64,000 nt of DNA from Berberis thunbergii. Lineage: Eukaryota > Streptophyta > Magnoliopsida > Ranunculales > Berberidaceae. Below, piece after piece: positions 44,558 through 55,590 of this stretch; positions within the stretch are counted from its first letter, which is position 1; every line of letters begins with the position of its first letter. The position numbers and the translations under genes are program-made. The stretch is from assembly GCA_003290165.1 (NCBI GenBank), contig QNQO01007574.1, positions 344,197 to 408,196 of the forward strand, in the 5' to 3' direction. A model generated the notes under the pieces. The model was not told where the DNA came from and searched no databases. It saw only the letters and a program-made list of their open reading frames with translations.

Positions 44558-46879
44558 TCTCAATTGGATTATTGATAGTGGCGCTACAGACGATATCACC
44601 TCAGCTTCTCACCTGCTTAGAGCCAAAGCTAAAAATCCCTCTATGCAGCCAATAATGTTGCCAAATGGAGATACAACACCCATTAGTTCCATTGGAACTT
44701 TATCTCTTAATTCTCATATTTCTTTGAAAAATGTTTTATGTGTTCCTACCTTTAAAGTTAATCTCATGTTTGGCAGTCGCATCACAAAGGGATTACAATG
44801 TTCAGTGACTTTTTTTTCCTTTTTGGTGTATCTTGCAAGACCTGGCAACGAGGATGACGATTGGTTTGGGTAAACAACGTGACGGGCTTTATCACTTAGT
44901 GGCGTTAGCTTATATGACCAAGCACCTTCTACCAACAAACCATCCTGCCACCTTGCTTCTGCAGACTTATGGCATCGCCATTTAGGTCACCCTTCTTTTT
45001 CACGTTTACACGTTTTAGGCAAAACTTTGTTAAATTGTTCCTCTAGTTTGAATGATGTTTGCGACGCTTGTCATTTGGCAAAACAGACTCGCCTTCCGTT
45101 TAGCAAAAGTTGAATTTTCACTATGAAACCTTCTTCCCATATTCATTGTGATATGTGGGAGCCTCATAGAACTCCTTCAATATCTGGGGCTCGATTTTCC
45201 TAACAATTGTGGATTATTTCTCTCGATTTACTGGGGTATTTCTTATGCACCACAAAAATGAAACACAAGGACTACTCAAATCTTTTTTTTCCATGGTTAA
45301 AACCTAATTCAATACCACCATACAAGCTATTCGTGTGGATAATGGGGGAAATTTTTTTCATTAAGGGATTTTTTCACAGATCATGGAACTTTATATCAAC
45401 ATACTTGCATCTCCACACCACAATAAAATGGTGTTGTCGAACGTAAGCATTGTCATATCCTTGAAACTGCACGGGCCTTACGCTTTTAAGCTAACCTCGC
45501 CCTTCATATCTTGGGAGAATGCATACTCACATCAGTTCATTTGATCAACAGGTGGCCCACCCTACTTTTTTCCCGCAAAACCCCATTTGAGAAATTGTAT
45601 AATGCAGCACCATCCTATACACAATTAAAGGTTGTTGGATGTCTTGCATATGTCAAACATATCTACACTTTTCACAAATTTGATCCACGTGCTAAGCAAT
45701 CTATTTTCCTTTGCTATCCGCATGGGCAAAAGTCCTACAAACTTTATGATTTGTCCACTCAAAAAATATTTACTAGTCGTGACGTTGTTTTTTATGAAAA
45801 TATTTTTCTTTTCAAGATCAAGCATACCCAATTCAATCATTTCCCTTACCACCACCAACCCACCATGATGCCTTACCTACTAGCCTACCCGATGACTCAC
45901 CAGGGTTGTCCCCTTCCCCTACTCCATCTACTCCTCTACCCGCTAACACAGAACTCCCCTCTCTAATTGACCACACCCTTCCCTCACCGGTAACCCTTCA
46001 TTTTATCTGAAAGTTCCCTACTAGTGCTTCCTACTTCTCTCGTTCATGTCTCTTCACCAACCACACCACCTCCTTGCCGGTCAGACCGTACCAAAAATTT
46101 TCCTAGTCATCTCTAGGATTATGTCATCACGTTGCCACCATCCATCCAATCGGAGTCTTCGTCTCTAGTTCTCTCATCTAGTACTCGCTATCCCTTGTCC
46201 AATTTTATTTCTTACCATCGGTACTCACCATCCCATCTAGCTTTCATTTATAACATCAGCCGTCATGTGGAGCCTCGAACTTATGAGGATGCTGCCACCG
46301 ATCCAAATTGGCAACAAGCTATGTTCTCCGAACTTCAAGCGTTGGAACTAAATCACACTTGGATTCTTCTCTTCCTTCCGGGAAGGAACAAATTGGTTAT
46401 CGGTGGGTTTACAAGATTAAACATCGCTCTGATGGTTCAATCGAGCGGTACACGGCTCGCTTCGTTGCTAAAGGGTACACTCAGACTGAGGGCATTGATT
46501 ACCATGACACCTTCTCTCTTACTGCAAAGCTTATCACAGTTTGTTGTCTCCTTGCCATTACTACAACTCAATCTTGGTTTCTTCATAAGCTCGACGTTCA
46601 TAATGCCTTTCTTCATGATAAAATTTATATGCTCCCACCTCCCGGTCTACGATGCCAGGGGAAGAATATGGTATGTCGCTTCAACAAGTCCTATATGGCC
46701 TAAAACAAGCTTTTCGTCAACGGTTTGCTAAGTTCTTTGATGCCATACAAGCTGCTGGTTTCGTTCAAGCTAAAACTGATTACTCCTTCTTTACACCTAA
46801 TAAAGAGAAATCATTCACTGCCCTTTTGATTTATGTTGATGACATATTGATTATAGGAAATGATTTGGGTGCCATCAAT

Positions 46880-48418
46880 TAGGGGTGGGCACAGTCCGGA
46901 TCGGTTCCAAATTTGGAGGAACCTATCTCGAACCGTTTAAAATTAACGGATCCGGTCCGGTCCGGATCCCTTCATTTTGAACATTGGAACCGAACCTAAC
47001 TCGAACCGTTTGGAACGGTCCGGTTCCTACGGTTCCAAATCTAAGTTGAGTGAAGATAATTCGTGGAAATAAGAGATTCGTGGAATTTAAGCAAGAAGAA
47101 CTAGAAGTACTAACTTGATCAGCATCAGTGAGCCATTCATCCAAGACATCATCCGCATCATAAACAGCATGCTTCAGCTTTGTTAGACAATTTGCGATTG
47201 GATTCTCCCTTATTTGTCTCATTTCTTCATCTGCAAGAACGTCTCGGATTGCAGTTAGTGTCTTCGAAAGCTTGCTCAGGTCGTTTCTGACACCGTAAAT
47301 CAAACTGAACTCCCTTAGGATCAGGGAGTTAAGGTTCTCAATGACTAACACAACAACTGCATCTGCCATACTTGTTTTTCTTTCCAATGGAGTGATCAAT
47401 AAAACAGGTAAGTCTGTGAATAAAGGAGGATTAGTTGGTTTTTGTATGGAAATGCAATTTTTCCAATTCTCTTGATAACCTTTGCAAAGTCAGTCAACTA
47501 CTAGTGGAAAAAATATCTTTGCATTTATAAATTATTAGATTCCATTATTAGAAAAGTGTGTGAACAAAAAGTTAGGGAATGAGTCATACCTTAAGATAAA
47601 GATGAAGATGATGGTGGGTTCGTTTGATTTCAATTCCATGAATTAGGTGATGATGAAATTGAGTCAAGACTTTTCATCCCCTAATTTGCTTCCTATATCA
47701 TCTTCACTGAACTATGCTACTCTTGCACTCATAATAGAATGTCTAACATGTGTTTATTCATTTATTTTGCTATCCCCTCAACCTCAATCACTACCAAATG
47801 CTTGATGTTTTGTAGTGCTAATGAGCCACTTCAACGAGTTCAGGAACGAGCAGGCCATTCTCTGGAGCTTGTTCGAGGACTCTGCAAAGCTCGACTTTTC
47901 TGGTTGCTCTCTCTTCTTTCTCTCTTCGAATCAGAACTTTCATAGGGGTTGGATATGGATTTCGATTGGATGGAGATAGGGTTAGGGTTAGGTTTTCTAT
48001 CTCCCGTGGTGGTCTAGGGGGTTAGGGTTCTGTAAAGGGAAATAGGGTTTAGTGGTCGAATGGAGAGTTTGTGGAGAAGAGGTTGTTATGGAATTAGCCT
48101 TCTCTGCATTCTTGTTTCGTCTGCCCTCCTCACTCTCCTCTTTTACGGTGAAAATGAACAAGAACTTGAGGCACATGAGTTATAGAACATGGTATAATCA
48201 GGCAACACTGGGGTGCATATTATAAATGTGTTTTGAAATGGGTCCAACCCGGACCGTTTCTTTTTATATAATAAGAACCAGGACGGGACTGTTTTCTAAC
48301 AAATCCGGACCAATCCGGACTGTATTTAAAAATAAAAAATTAAAAATCAGACCATTCAGAGCAAAACGGTCTGGTTCGATTTGAACCCGCGGATCCTCAA
48401 TCTGTTTGCCCACCCCTA
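46880..48418. mobile_element. hAT-type element inserted in copia RT; carries an NLR coiled-coil fragment
   Basis: Perfect 8-bp duplication CCATCAAT (46872-46879 and 48419-48426). TIR TAGGGGTGGGCACAG at the left and, reversed, TAGGGGTGGGCAAAC at the right. Sub-terminal GGTCCGGATC/GATCCGGACC motifs at both ends. No transposase; 1539 bp long. It is the best-preserved of the hAT elements in the window. Confidence 0.93.
47115..47369 (-). pseudogene. Captured NLR (CC-NBS-LRR) Rx_N coiled-coil fragment
   Basis: From ATG at 47369: MADAVVVLVIENLNSLILRE, then RNDLSKLSKTLTAIRDVLAD, IANCLTKLKHAVYDADDVLD and EWLTDAD. This is the Rx_N coiled-coil domain that opens CNL immune receptors, including the conserved DADDVLDEW (EDVID-like position). 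It is open, and the frame continues past GATCAA|GTTAGT into element sequence for about 60 more codons, giving a chimeric ORF (46923-47369). NB-ARC and LRR are absent. In a full receptor this domain mediates signalling and self-association. Confidence 0.82.
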
Positions 48419-49341
48419 CCATCAATACCCTCAAACATTTTCTTCATAAATCGTTTCTGTATCAAAGATCTTGGGGATTTAAAATTCTTTTTGGGTATTG
48501 AGATATCTTGTTCCAAGAAAGGTATTGCAATTTCTCAGTGAAAGTATGATTTTGATATTATTAAAGATGAAGGTTTATTAGGAACACGATCAGTTTGCTT
48601 TCCTATGGAACGAAATCTCAAATTGTCAGACACAGGTGAATTGCTTGCAGATCCACAAAATATAGAAGGTTGGTGGGCCGCCTTATCTATTTCACCATCA
48701 CCAGGTTTGATATTACTTATGCAGTTCATGTCCTCAGCAGGTTCATGCATGAACCAAGGAAACCACATTGGGATGCAACACTTCGTATTTTAAAGTATCT
48801 TAAAAGTTCTCCAGGAAGAGGTTTTTTTTTCCAGCTCATAATTCTTTGCGTTTAACAGCTTATTGTGATTCAGATTGGGCTGGTTGTCCCACTACTAGAA
48901 GGTCAACAATAGGTTATTGTGTATTTCTGGGATATTCACTGGTATCTTGGAGGACAAAAAAAACAGAAAATCGTATCCATCTCTTCAGCAGAAGCCGAGT
49001 ATCGAGCCATGATGAGTGCTTGTTGTGAAATAACCTGGTTGTGCAACTTATTGAGAGATCTACAGGTATCACATCCGGAGACAGCGATGCTTCACTGTGA
49101 TAATCAAGCTGCTTTGCACATTGCGGCTAACCCGGTCTTCTATGAGAGAACAAGGCATATTGAAATAGATTGCCACTTCATTAGAGAAAAAAAATTCAAA
49201 ATGGTTCAGTTGAAACCAAGTATGTAACTTCATCTCAGCAAGTAGCGGACGTGTTCACAAAGTCTTTAGGAAAAGATTTTTTCAATGGCATGTTGCACAA
49301 GTTGGGAGTTCTTGACATCCACTCTCCAACTTGAGGGGGAG

Positions 49342-49550
49342 TGTTGAGAATCAATGATTCTCCTATATGATATAGGGATATGATTAGGATACTATAGGGA
49401 TATGATTAGGATATTGTAGTTGTGAAAATAGAATTGTATTCTTATCAGAAGTTGCCTAAAACTACTAGGATACTTCCTTTATAAATACCCTTGCTTGTAT
49501 AATGAAAAACTCATCCTGGCATATTATTTTCTCCATACCATTGTTTTACA
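49342..49550 (+). repeat. 3' LTR of the copia element
   Basis: Starts TGTTGAGAATC after TTGAGGGGGAG and ends TTTTACA. TATAAATA lies in its promoter zone (CTTTATAAATACCC); the 5' LTR has a mutated version (TGTACGAATACCC). Confidence 0.9.
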
Positions 49551-50030
49551 TTTTTTTTTACTGCAAATTCAATGGAAGGTCTTAATCTCAAAAGTAGGAG
49601 AGTAATTCAAGCTTGGTTTGATTATGATTCGACAAAAAACCTTGTAAACATATTCATTTTGCCTTCTCATTCAAAACCCAGACTTCCAATTCTCTTATCT
49701 CATATTGATTTCTCCCTAATTTTACAGAACTCTACGTACATTGGGTTTTCCTCTTCATCGCAAGGCACAATTACATACTCGGATGGAGTTTCAAGATGAA
49801 TGGAATTGCTTCCACACTACGAATTGCATCTCTGCCTTTTCTTCTTGGATCCAGGAAAGGAAGTTCAGAGAGAAAAAACTACTTGGGTTTGGTGGATTTG
49901 GAAGAATGTACAAAGGAGTGCTGCCTAGTTCAAAGATAGAAATCAGTTATGAGAATTTCTAACAAATCGAAGCAGGGGCATTGGATTTCATGTCATCTTC
50001 GCCATAGGAATCTTGTTCAGTTGCAGGGAT

Positions 50031-50857
50031 GATGTAGAAGACAAGTCGATTTTTACTTTGGTAACTAAGTGTATAAATTTTTATGAGTGAGGCTAGGAAA
50101 TCATGTTTTGCAACCAGGATGATGTGGCATCGTTAGAGGGGGTTTTTACAACTTTGAGATACACATAAAATCTTTGGAGATTTCATCATTCTTACTAAAT
50201 CATGACACGTCATCCTGGTTGCAAAACATGATTGCAAAACCTAATTTCCTAGCATTTTTGTTATGCAAAACTTTGTATTCATTGAAAAAATTGTCAAGTT
50301 CAAAATTTGTAGCCAATTTACAATTAAGTACGCCTAAATATGTGTATGCAAAATGTAAATAGCCCCATAAAAACGCCTAGTAAACAACAAATCAATCAAT
50401 GTCCTAAAACAAATAATTTCAATATAGACAATATTGTAACCTGTTGCATATCGAAGTTTAGTCACGGCTTTGCTTAGTTTCAGCATCCCGTTTCTAAGCA
50501 GGATTCAATTACTAGGTTCCTTATGAATTAAGCTACGGACCTGGTCATGTTCTCCTTTATCCTTGGTTCAGGATAAGGACGCATGAATCAAAAACTTGAG
50601 GTAACCGTAAAACACACGGGGTTTATGCCCTCAACTTACTTTACAAATCATGCAATAATACCACTGATATCTAACTATCATGGGGTTTATGTCCTGGTAC
50701 ACATGGGGAATATGTTGAAATTAATATGCAATTTTCATAAGTGATAATCTTGGCGAAAGTATCTAGAAGTCATAGAGAAAGTAGCAGTCAATGTATTTGG
50801 TTAAGTTCTCCATGATGTCTCTTCATCTCTCAAGGTGTCTCTCCATATCTCAAGGAA
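50031..50857. mobile_element. Non-coding DNA with a 162-bp fold-back MITE (50092-50253)
   Basis: GCTAGGAAATCATGTTTTGC at the left pairs with GCAAAACCTAATTTCCTAGC at the right. Inner arms AACCAGGATGATGTGGCAT / ATGACACGTCATCCTGGTT also pair. No clear target duplication. The rest of the interval is unrecognised. Confidence 0.65.
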
Positions 50858-51517
50858 CATTACAACAATTAAGACATTTTTCAAGAAAAAATGTCCTTGA
50901 CAAAACTCAAAATTTTGTTGAAAACTACTTTTAACAAGGAAAAAATTCGATAGTGGATTCCTGGAGGCATCCCCGTAGCTAGAGGTATTTGTCAAGGAAT
51001 TACAGTTTTTGTTGGTAAAAGGGATGCTAAATCAAGAAAATATTTTGTTGGTAATATTGACAACTACCAAGAAAATTTGATGGTAAAAATCAAATATCGT
51101 TACCAACAAATTGTTTGTTGCAAGAACTATTTTATTTACCTACAAAAAGTTTCTCGAAAAATCTTGAAATCATCAAGGAAAATTGTCGTTGGCAAAGGTA
51201 ATAACCTTTATCATAGAATTTTTTCGTTGGTAAAATGCATGAATATCAACGAAAGTTGTCATCGGTATCGTTACCAATTACCAAGGAAATTATTTTCAAT
51301 AAAAAAATTATATATTAAAGTTGTCTAAGAGACGACCTAATCTAGGTCCCAATCTGTAACACCCTTGAAATTCATAAAACTAATTTATTTTATTTTGAAT
51401 TAAATAAAATAGGGTCACATTTAATTGAATGTGAATTTTTAAATTTAGGGCTTTATTTGGTGAGTTTAGAAGGTTGGTGTTTTCAGAAGTCCAGTGGAGG
51501 CGAATAACCACCCACCC

Positions 51518-51524
51518 TATAAAG
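51518..51524 (+). promoter_or_regulatory. TATA box of the TG...CA element, copy 2
   Basis: TATAAAG after CGAATAACCACCCACCC, the same position and context as in copy 1. Confidence 0.6.
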
Positions 51525-51753
51525 AGGAAGAAAACCTATTTTCTTTTCCTTTCCTCTTTTTCTCCTTCTCCTTCCCTTCCTTGTGTTTTCTTCTCGATGG
51601 GGGCGATGGGAATGGTGGTGCTCTTGGTCTGCTTGGTAGCAGGGAGACAATCGGAAGAGGAGGAGGTGGTGTTCCTCGTCTTCTTCACCTTTCACAGAGC
51701 GAATGACGGGGAGAAGGATGGTGATGATACTGGCTGGTTGATCTAGGGCAAGA

Positions 51754-51928
51754 ATGGAAGGAGGAGACGAAGCTGAAGCCGAAGCAGAAGAAGAGATGAA
51801 ACATGTATACTCGGTTTGGGCGATCCCACCAGAAAACGTGAGAGAAAGGTTGAATTAATTGATGGAGGGTCTTCGATCTGAGTTGTCCAGAGTTAGAACC
51901 CCACATCACTGTTGTTGAGGCCTTAAAG
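51754..51928 (+). pseudogene. Captured cyclic phosphodiesterase N-terminus
   Basis: From ATG: MEGGDEAEAEAEEE, KHVYSVWAIPPENVRERL, stop, LMEGLRSEL, and after a frame shift ELEPHITVVEAL. This resembles plant cyclic phosphodiesterases of the 2H family (RNA ligase-like), in which HxTx is the first catalytic motif; HITV is seen here. The second HxTx and the rest are missing. It runs in frame into the PPR fragment (EALKLVKEMLQAG), so the two are fused. Confidence 0.65.
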
Positions 51929-52720
51929 TTGGTTAAAGAGATGTTGCAGGCAGGATTGAAGCTGAACATTGTGACCTACACTGCTCTGTTGGATGGCCTC
52001 TGTAAAGAGGGAAAAATACAAGAAGCTGAAGAAGTTTTCAAGTCTATGTTGAAAGCCGAGGTAGATGCTAACAAGCAAAGCTATACTGCACTTGTGCATG
52101 GGTATTTCAAGAATAAAAAGGTGGAGAAGGCCATGGAATTGTTAAAAGAAATGAGTGGAAAATGCATTAAACCTGACTTGTCTATGTACTCAACAGTAAT
52201 TTGGGGTCTTTGTGATCAAGGCAAGCTTGAAGAAGCTAAGGTTATGATCGGTGAAATGGAGAAAGGCGACATGAAAGCTAATTATGTTATATACACAACT
52301 CTTGTGGATGCTTATTTCAAGGCAAGAAAAGAATCAGAGGCTTTGAAGCTACTACAAGAAATGCAAGATTTTGGTTTTACCCCAACAATTGTTACTTATT
52401 GTGCATTAATTGATGGTTTGTGTAAAACAGGTTTGGCTGAGAAAGCATCCTACGAATTTAAGAGGATGGAAGAAATTGGTTTACAACCAAATGTATTGGC
52501 TTACACTGCCCTGATTGGTGGGATGTGCAAAATAATTTCTTAGAAGAAGCCAAGAAGTTGTTCAATGAAATGCTGCTTAAAAGCATGTTACCAGATACAG
52601 GAAACTTGAAGCAAGGTAATCTTCAAGAAGCTTTTGGATTAAGAAATAAATTGCTTGAAAATGGCATGGAACTTGACTTGTATGCTTATACTTCATTGAT
52701 ATGGGGGCTTGCGAGTAGGA
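51929..52720 (+). pseudogene. Captured P-class pentatricopeptide repeat protein fragment
   Basis: About six 35-residue PPR motifs, for example LNIVTYTALLDGLCKEGKIQ, DLSMYSTVIWGLCDQGKLEE and PTIVTYCALIDGLCKTGLAE. PPR proteins are organellar RNA-binding factors. The frame is open from 51929 to 52543, then a frameshift, and NFLEEAKKLFNEML, a short deletion, and LENGMELDLYAYTSLIWGL follow before similarity ends near 52720. No organelle targeting peptide and no own start: the upstream frame is the CPDase piece. A full P-class protein has many more repeats. Confidence 0.9.
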
Positions 52721-55499
52721 AAAAAAGGGGCTTGTGCGTGACTTTGGCAGCTTGCTGCTGCGAGAATGAGGTACGATGGTACTGATTGCGAGTAGGAGAT
52801 TTCGACGTGGGATGATTTTGCTGGCTGCGCAAATCCTTTGCCATTTGCAACCTTGGTGAGTTTTCTTCATTTCCTTCTCTCTTACTGTGAGTTTTTCTTT
52901 TTACATTTTGTGATTTCATTATTGCTTGATTGATTCAGTTTTTGTTATGTGGATTTTAATACCTGAGGTGGTTGAATTCTTTCATGAGTTTATCGGTTGT
53001 TTAGTTCAAATCTTGAGTTTATTTTCTGTTGCATGGGCTTTATGTTTGTTGATGGCTTATTATGAATGTATGGACTTGGGAATGCTTTAGTAGTTTTGTC
53101 GATTGAGAATGGTTCTATCATGGAGTAAATTCTAGAGTATATGAATAATTAGCTGGAAAGGAGTCGATTGTCTGAGTGATAACTTCATCCTGGAATTTGT
53201 AAAAGCGACTTGTGATCTTACTTTGGTCCTCATCTCCATGAGGAACTCATTTATCAAAAAGTGTTAGAATTGATGGATTTGGGGGAGATATTATCTGTGG
53301 AGTATTTCTTTGGACCTATTTACTTAGGATAGTTTAGGTGAGTTTATATTCAGACGGTTTGTGTTTAAGTGACTAGTACTTGCCTGAATGTATCCATTAC
53401 TATGGGCAATAGTTTATGACTACAATTTCATTGCGATTGGGGTTGGGATAGACTATCACTGTGTAAGTGGTTGATACATACATCTTCCCATGTTTAGAAT
53501 CCGTGGTTGTATTGAGAATTTTTAGTTGAGAACATGAAGCTAGGGAGTTGTGTATTGGATGACTTGGGTCACAAATGGAAGTGGGCGGAATCTTTTGAAA
53601 CAGCTGGATATCATTTAAGTTTGAGTTTGTAGTGATTGGCAGAGTAGATTGTGCTATGTATGGTTAATGTGATTTGAGGAGGCTTAGATTTTTGAACAAT
53701 GGATTGGTTGAAACATTCGATAGGTCAAAGTAAGGTGGATTTCTAGGGATGTTTTTGTTGGCAGGTAACAACAGTTCTTATCTGGTTAGCATTGTGTATG
53801 AATGCTCATATGGAAAATTTGAGGTGTATGGAAATGATTGGTTTCATTTCAGGTAATCCGTTATGAGATTTTAGGCATGTTTGAGAATGAGGTTGCCTTA
53901 TTTGTGGTGTTTTGGTGTTGTAAACGCGTGACCTCCACTATTTTTGATCTGTTTGATGTGTGAGTTTTACCTAGCTTGCTGGGTTCATATTTTGGGGTAT
54001 TTGCATGATTCTATGAATTTGCATTTGTATGTGTATGACTTAGATTTGGTTGTTATGCAAATTGCGTTGCTGAAAAGAAATTTATTTATGGTATTAAATG
54101 GGCCTTGATCTCCCATGTTGGTACATAAAGTTTATAAATGAGAAATGTAGATTGGCCCAGAACAATGGGAGGATATCCTGATGAGATTGATTATGATTTG
54201 GTAATGTGCCAAAAATGTTATGGGTTTCCCCAAAATGTGGGTGGATAGATTGTGAATCAAATTATGTATGACAAAATGTCATTGTGGAGGAACTCTGAAT
54301 TATCAAAAATAAATGATATTGGTAAACCTTGATTCTGAAATTATAAACCGCTTGGACTTGTATCACTTAGAACTACCACATCTCTTTTGTTTATTACTTC
54401 CCATCTCTTACTAGAGAAACTAAATGACCAGTGGGTCGTCTTGCGAAGTTGGGGCACCCATTTCTTACTAGAGAAACTAAAATAACCTTCGAGTTATTCT
54501 TGCGGAAATGACGTGAATTGTTATGCCTAAAATAGGCTTTGATATTTATCAGTAAAAAATGTGACGTGAGTTTATGCGCATTGATAGCCCAAGGGTGGAT
54601 TTTGGTACTCATATAGTTAGGGGTATCCGCGATGCATGCCTGTATGTGATGTCCCGACTTGGGCATGGATGACGGAGTAGTCGTCCTTTATATGAGAGAG
54701 ACATACGGGCATGTATGTTCGGCACGGAGGTGGTGCGAATGTGGTATCGTCTAAGTGATCAATTCGTTAAAAAGATGAATCAAATTCAAATAAAAATGAA
54801 TAAATTACGTTTATATTGTTTCTAATCCTTTTTATGCAGGGTGGCAAGTCCACTAATATTTCTGCAGGTCAGACTTGCCATAGTCAACTCCTATTGGGTA
54901 AGTACAGGTAAATGCATTTTTACTTAATTGAGATGATGATATGATGACCTCGATGAGGAACTAAATTCTTGAAACTGTGTTTTCTTGCAACACATTTTTG
55001 CCTTGTTGAGGAACTACCTGTGGTGTGTTGGTGTATTGTTTGTGTTTAGCTTGATGTTTACCACGTGTGATTTTATTGGTTTTGGGATGAAGATTTCTCA
55101 CACCAGTTTGATTGCTGACCCAAGTGAGCTTTTGCTTCTTGGGTACATTCCTTTGGGAATGTAGCCGATTAGCTTTTCAGGTTCAGAGACTGTTGAGCAG
55201 TATTACGGGAGTTCCGCTAGTAGGGCTAGCGACGTCAGTTTTTCCCGATTAAAGTTTTGTTAAAAATTTTAGTTTGTTCTATTTTCTAAACTATGTTTTA
55301 GTCATTGCTGCTAAATGTTTTTGTTGTTATTGAATTTCACATCCCGAGTTTTGGGGAAACGGATAATCCTACGTGGATTTTAGGATTTCATTTTTTCCGA
55401 AAATCGGGGCGTGACACAATCTTTAAGGACACCACCGAGTACCTCCCAAACTCTAAGGACACCACTCTTGATGATAAGACCCCACTATAAAATATTATA

Positions 55500-55590
55500 T
55501 ATAATATATTTATTTTTAGGTTCAACGGCAATCGAACTCCTGACCTATAGTAAAATCTGTTGCAATATTTACCAATTGAGCTATTTGAAT
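55500..55590 (-). mobile_element. tRNA-derived SINE remnant
   Basis: On the minus strand TAGCTCAATTGGTAA (A box) and CAGGAGTTCGATTGCC (B box) are spaced about 35 bp apart, with an AT-rich tail. No target duplication identified. Not a functional tRNA: no acceptor stem pairing is evident. Confidence 0.5.

Larger units (their letters stand above)
44558..49241 (+). pseudogene. Copia pol: protease, integrase, reverse transcriptase, RNase H (broken)
   Basis: Protease motif in WIIDSGATDDITSAS (about 44570); GAG-pre-integrase H/H/C/C zinc region (DLWHRHLGHPS ... CDACHLAKQTRL, about 44965-45100); integrase core (IVDYFSRF, AIRVDNGGNF, GVVERK) with stops; RT pieces (YRWVYKIKHR, ARFVAKGYTQTEGIDY, LHKLDVHNAFLH) with the active-site YVDD at about 46834-46845. 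The hAT element interrupts just after. Downstream come the RT thumb and connection ([20 protein letters not shown]), RNase H ([20 protein letters not shown]) and the end ([12 protein letters not shown]). At least six stops or frameshifts. Not functional. Confidence 0.9.
43157..49550 (+). mobile_element. Ty1/copia LTR retrotransposon, degenerate, with an hAT insert
   Basis: LTRs at 43157-43389 (233 bp) and 49342-49550 (209 bp), both TGTTGAGAATCAATGATTCT...TTTTACA. They are about 93% alike outside a 24-26 bp indel. The PBS TGGTATCAGAGC directly follows the 5' LTR (initiator-Met tRNA type); the polypurine tract TTGAGGGGGAG precedes the 3' LTR. Gag and pol are in copia order (protease, integrase, RT, RNase H). 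Target flanks are T-rich (CTTTT/TTTTT), so the 5-bp duplication is only approximate. Several stops make it non-autonomous. Confidence 0.93.
42636..50030 (+). pseudogene. Lectin receptor kinase (L-type) pseudogene, copy B, split by a copia element
   Basis: Segment 1 (42636-43156): signal peptide and lectin N-half (MTFFWIPLFLLYPVITFARS, NEFLRTGFHG, SFSTGFVFAIVPQYPKLG), with stops and frame changes. Segment 2 (49551-~50030): GLNLKSRRVIQAWFDYDSTK, LPILLSHIDFSLILQNSTYI, then a jump past the membrane segment to LLGFGGFGRMYKGVLPSS (the kinase glycine loop) and, after a stop, RHRNLVQLQG. Coding sense resumes across the copia insertion (SASFF then TANSMEGLNLK), showing this was one gene. The transmembrane region is deleted and the kinase breaks off after the first subdomains. 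Both copies share a stop right after FDDINDY. Confidence 0.92.
51355..55416 (+). mobile_element. TG...CA long-LTR-like element, copy 2, with CPDase and PPR fragments
   Basis: Perfect 5-bp duplication CAATC (51350-51354, 55417-55421). Starts TGTAACACCCTTGAAATTC, ends AATCGGGGCGTGACA. Shares the promoter block (CGAATAACCACCCACC, TATAAAG at 51518), a CT-rich leader and the last 2 kb with 13728-17360. Its central 1 kb differs. No gag or pol seen. Confidence 0.75.

Noticed and set aside
45207..46731. Separate ORFs in the copia region
   Set aside because: They are frame-shifted pieces of one pol gene and were merged into a single pseudogene entry.
55519..55585. Possible tRNA gene on the minus strand
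   Set aside because: A and B boxes only; stems do not pair, so a SINE remnant is more likely.
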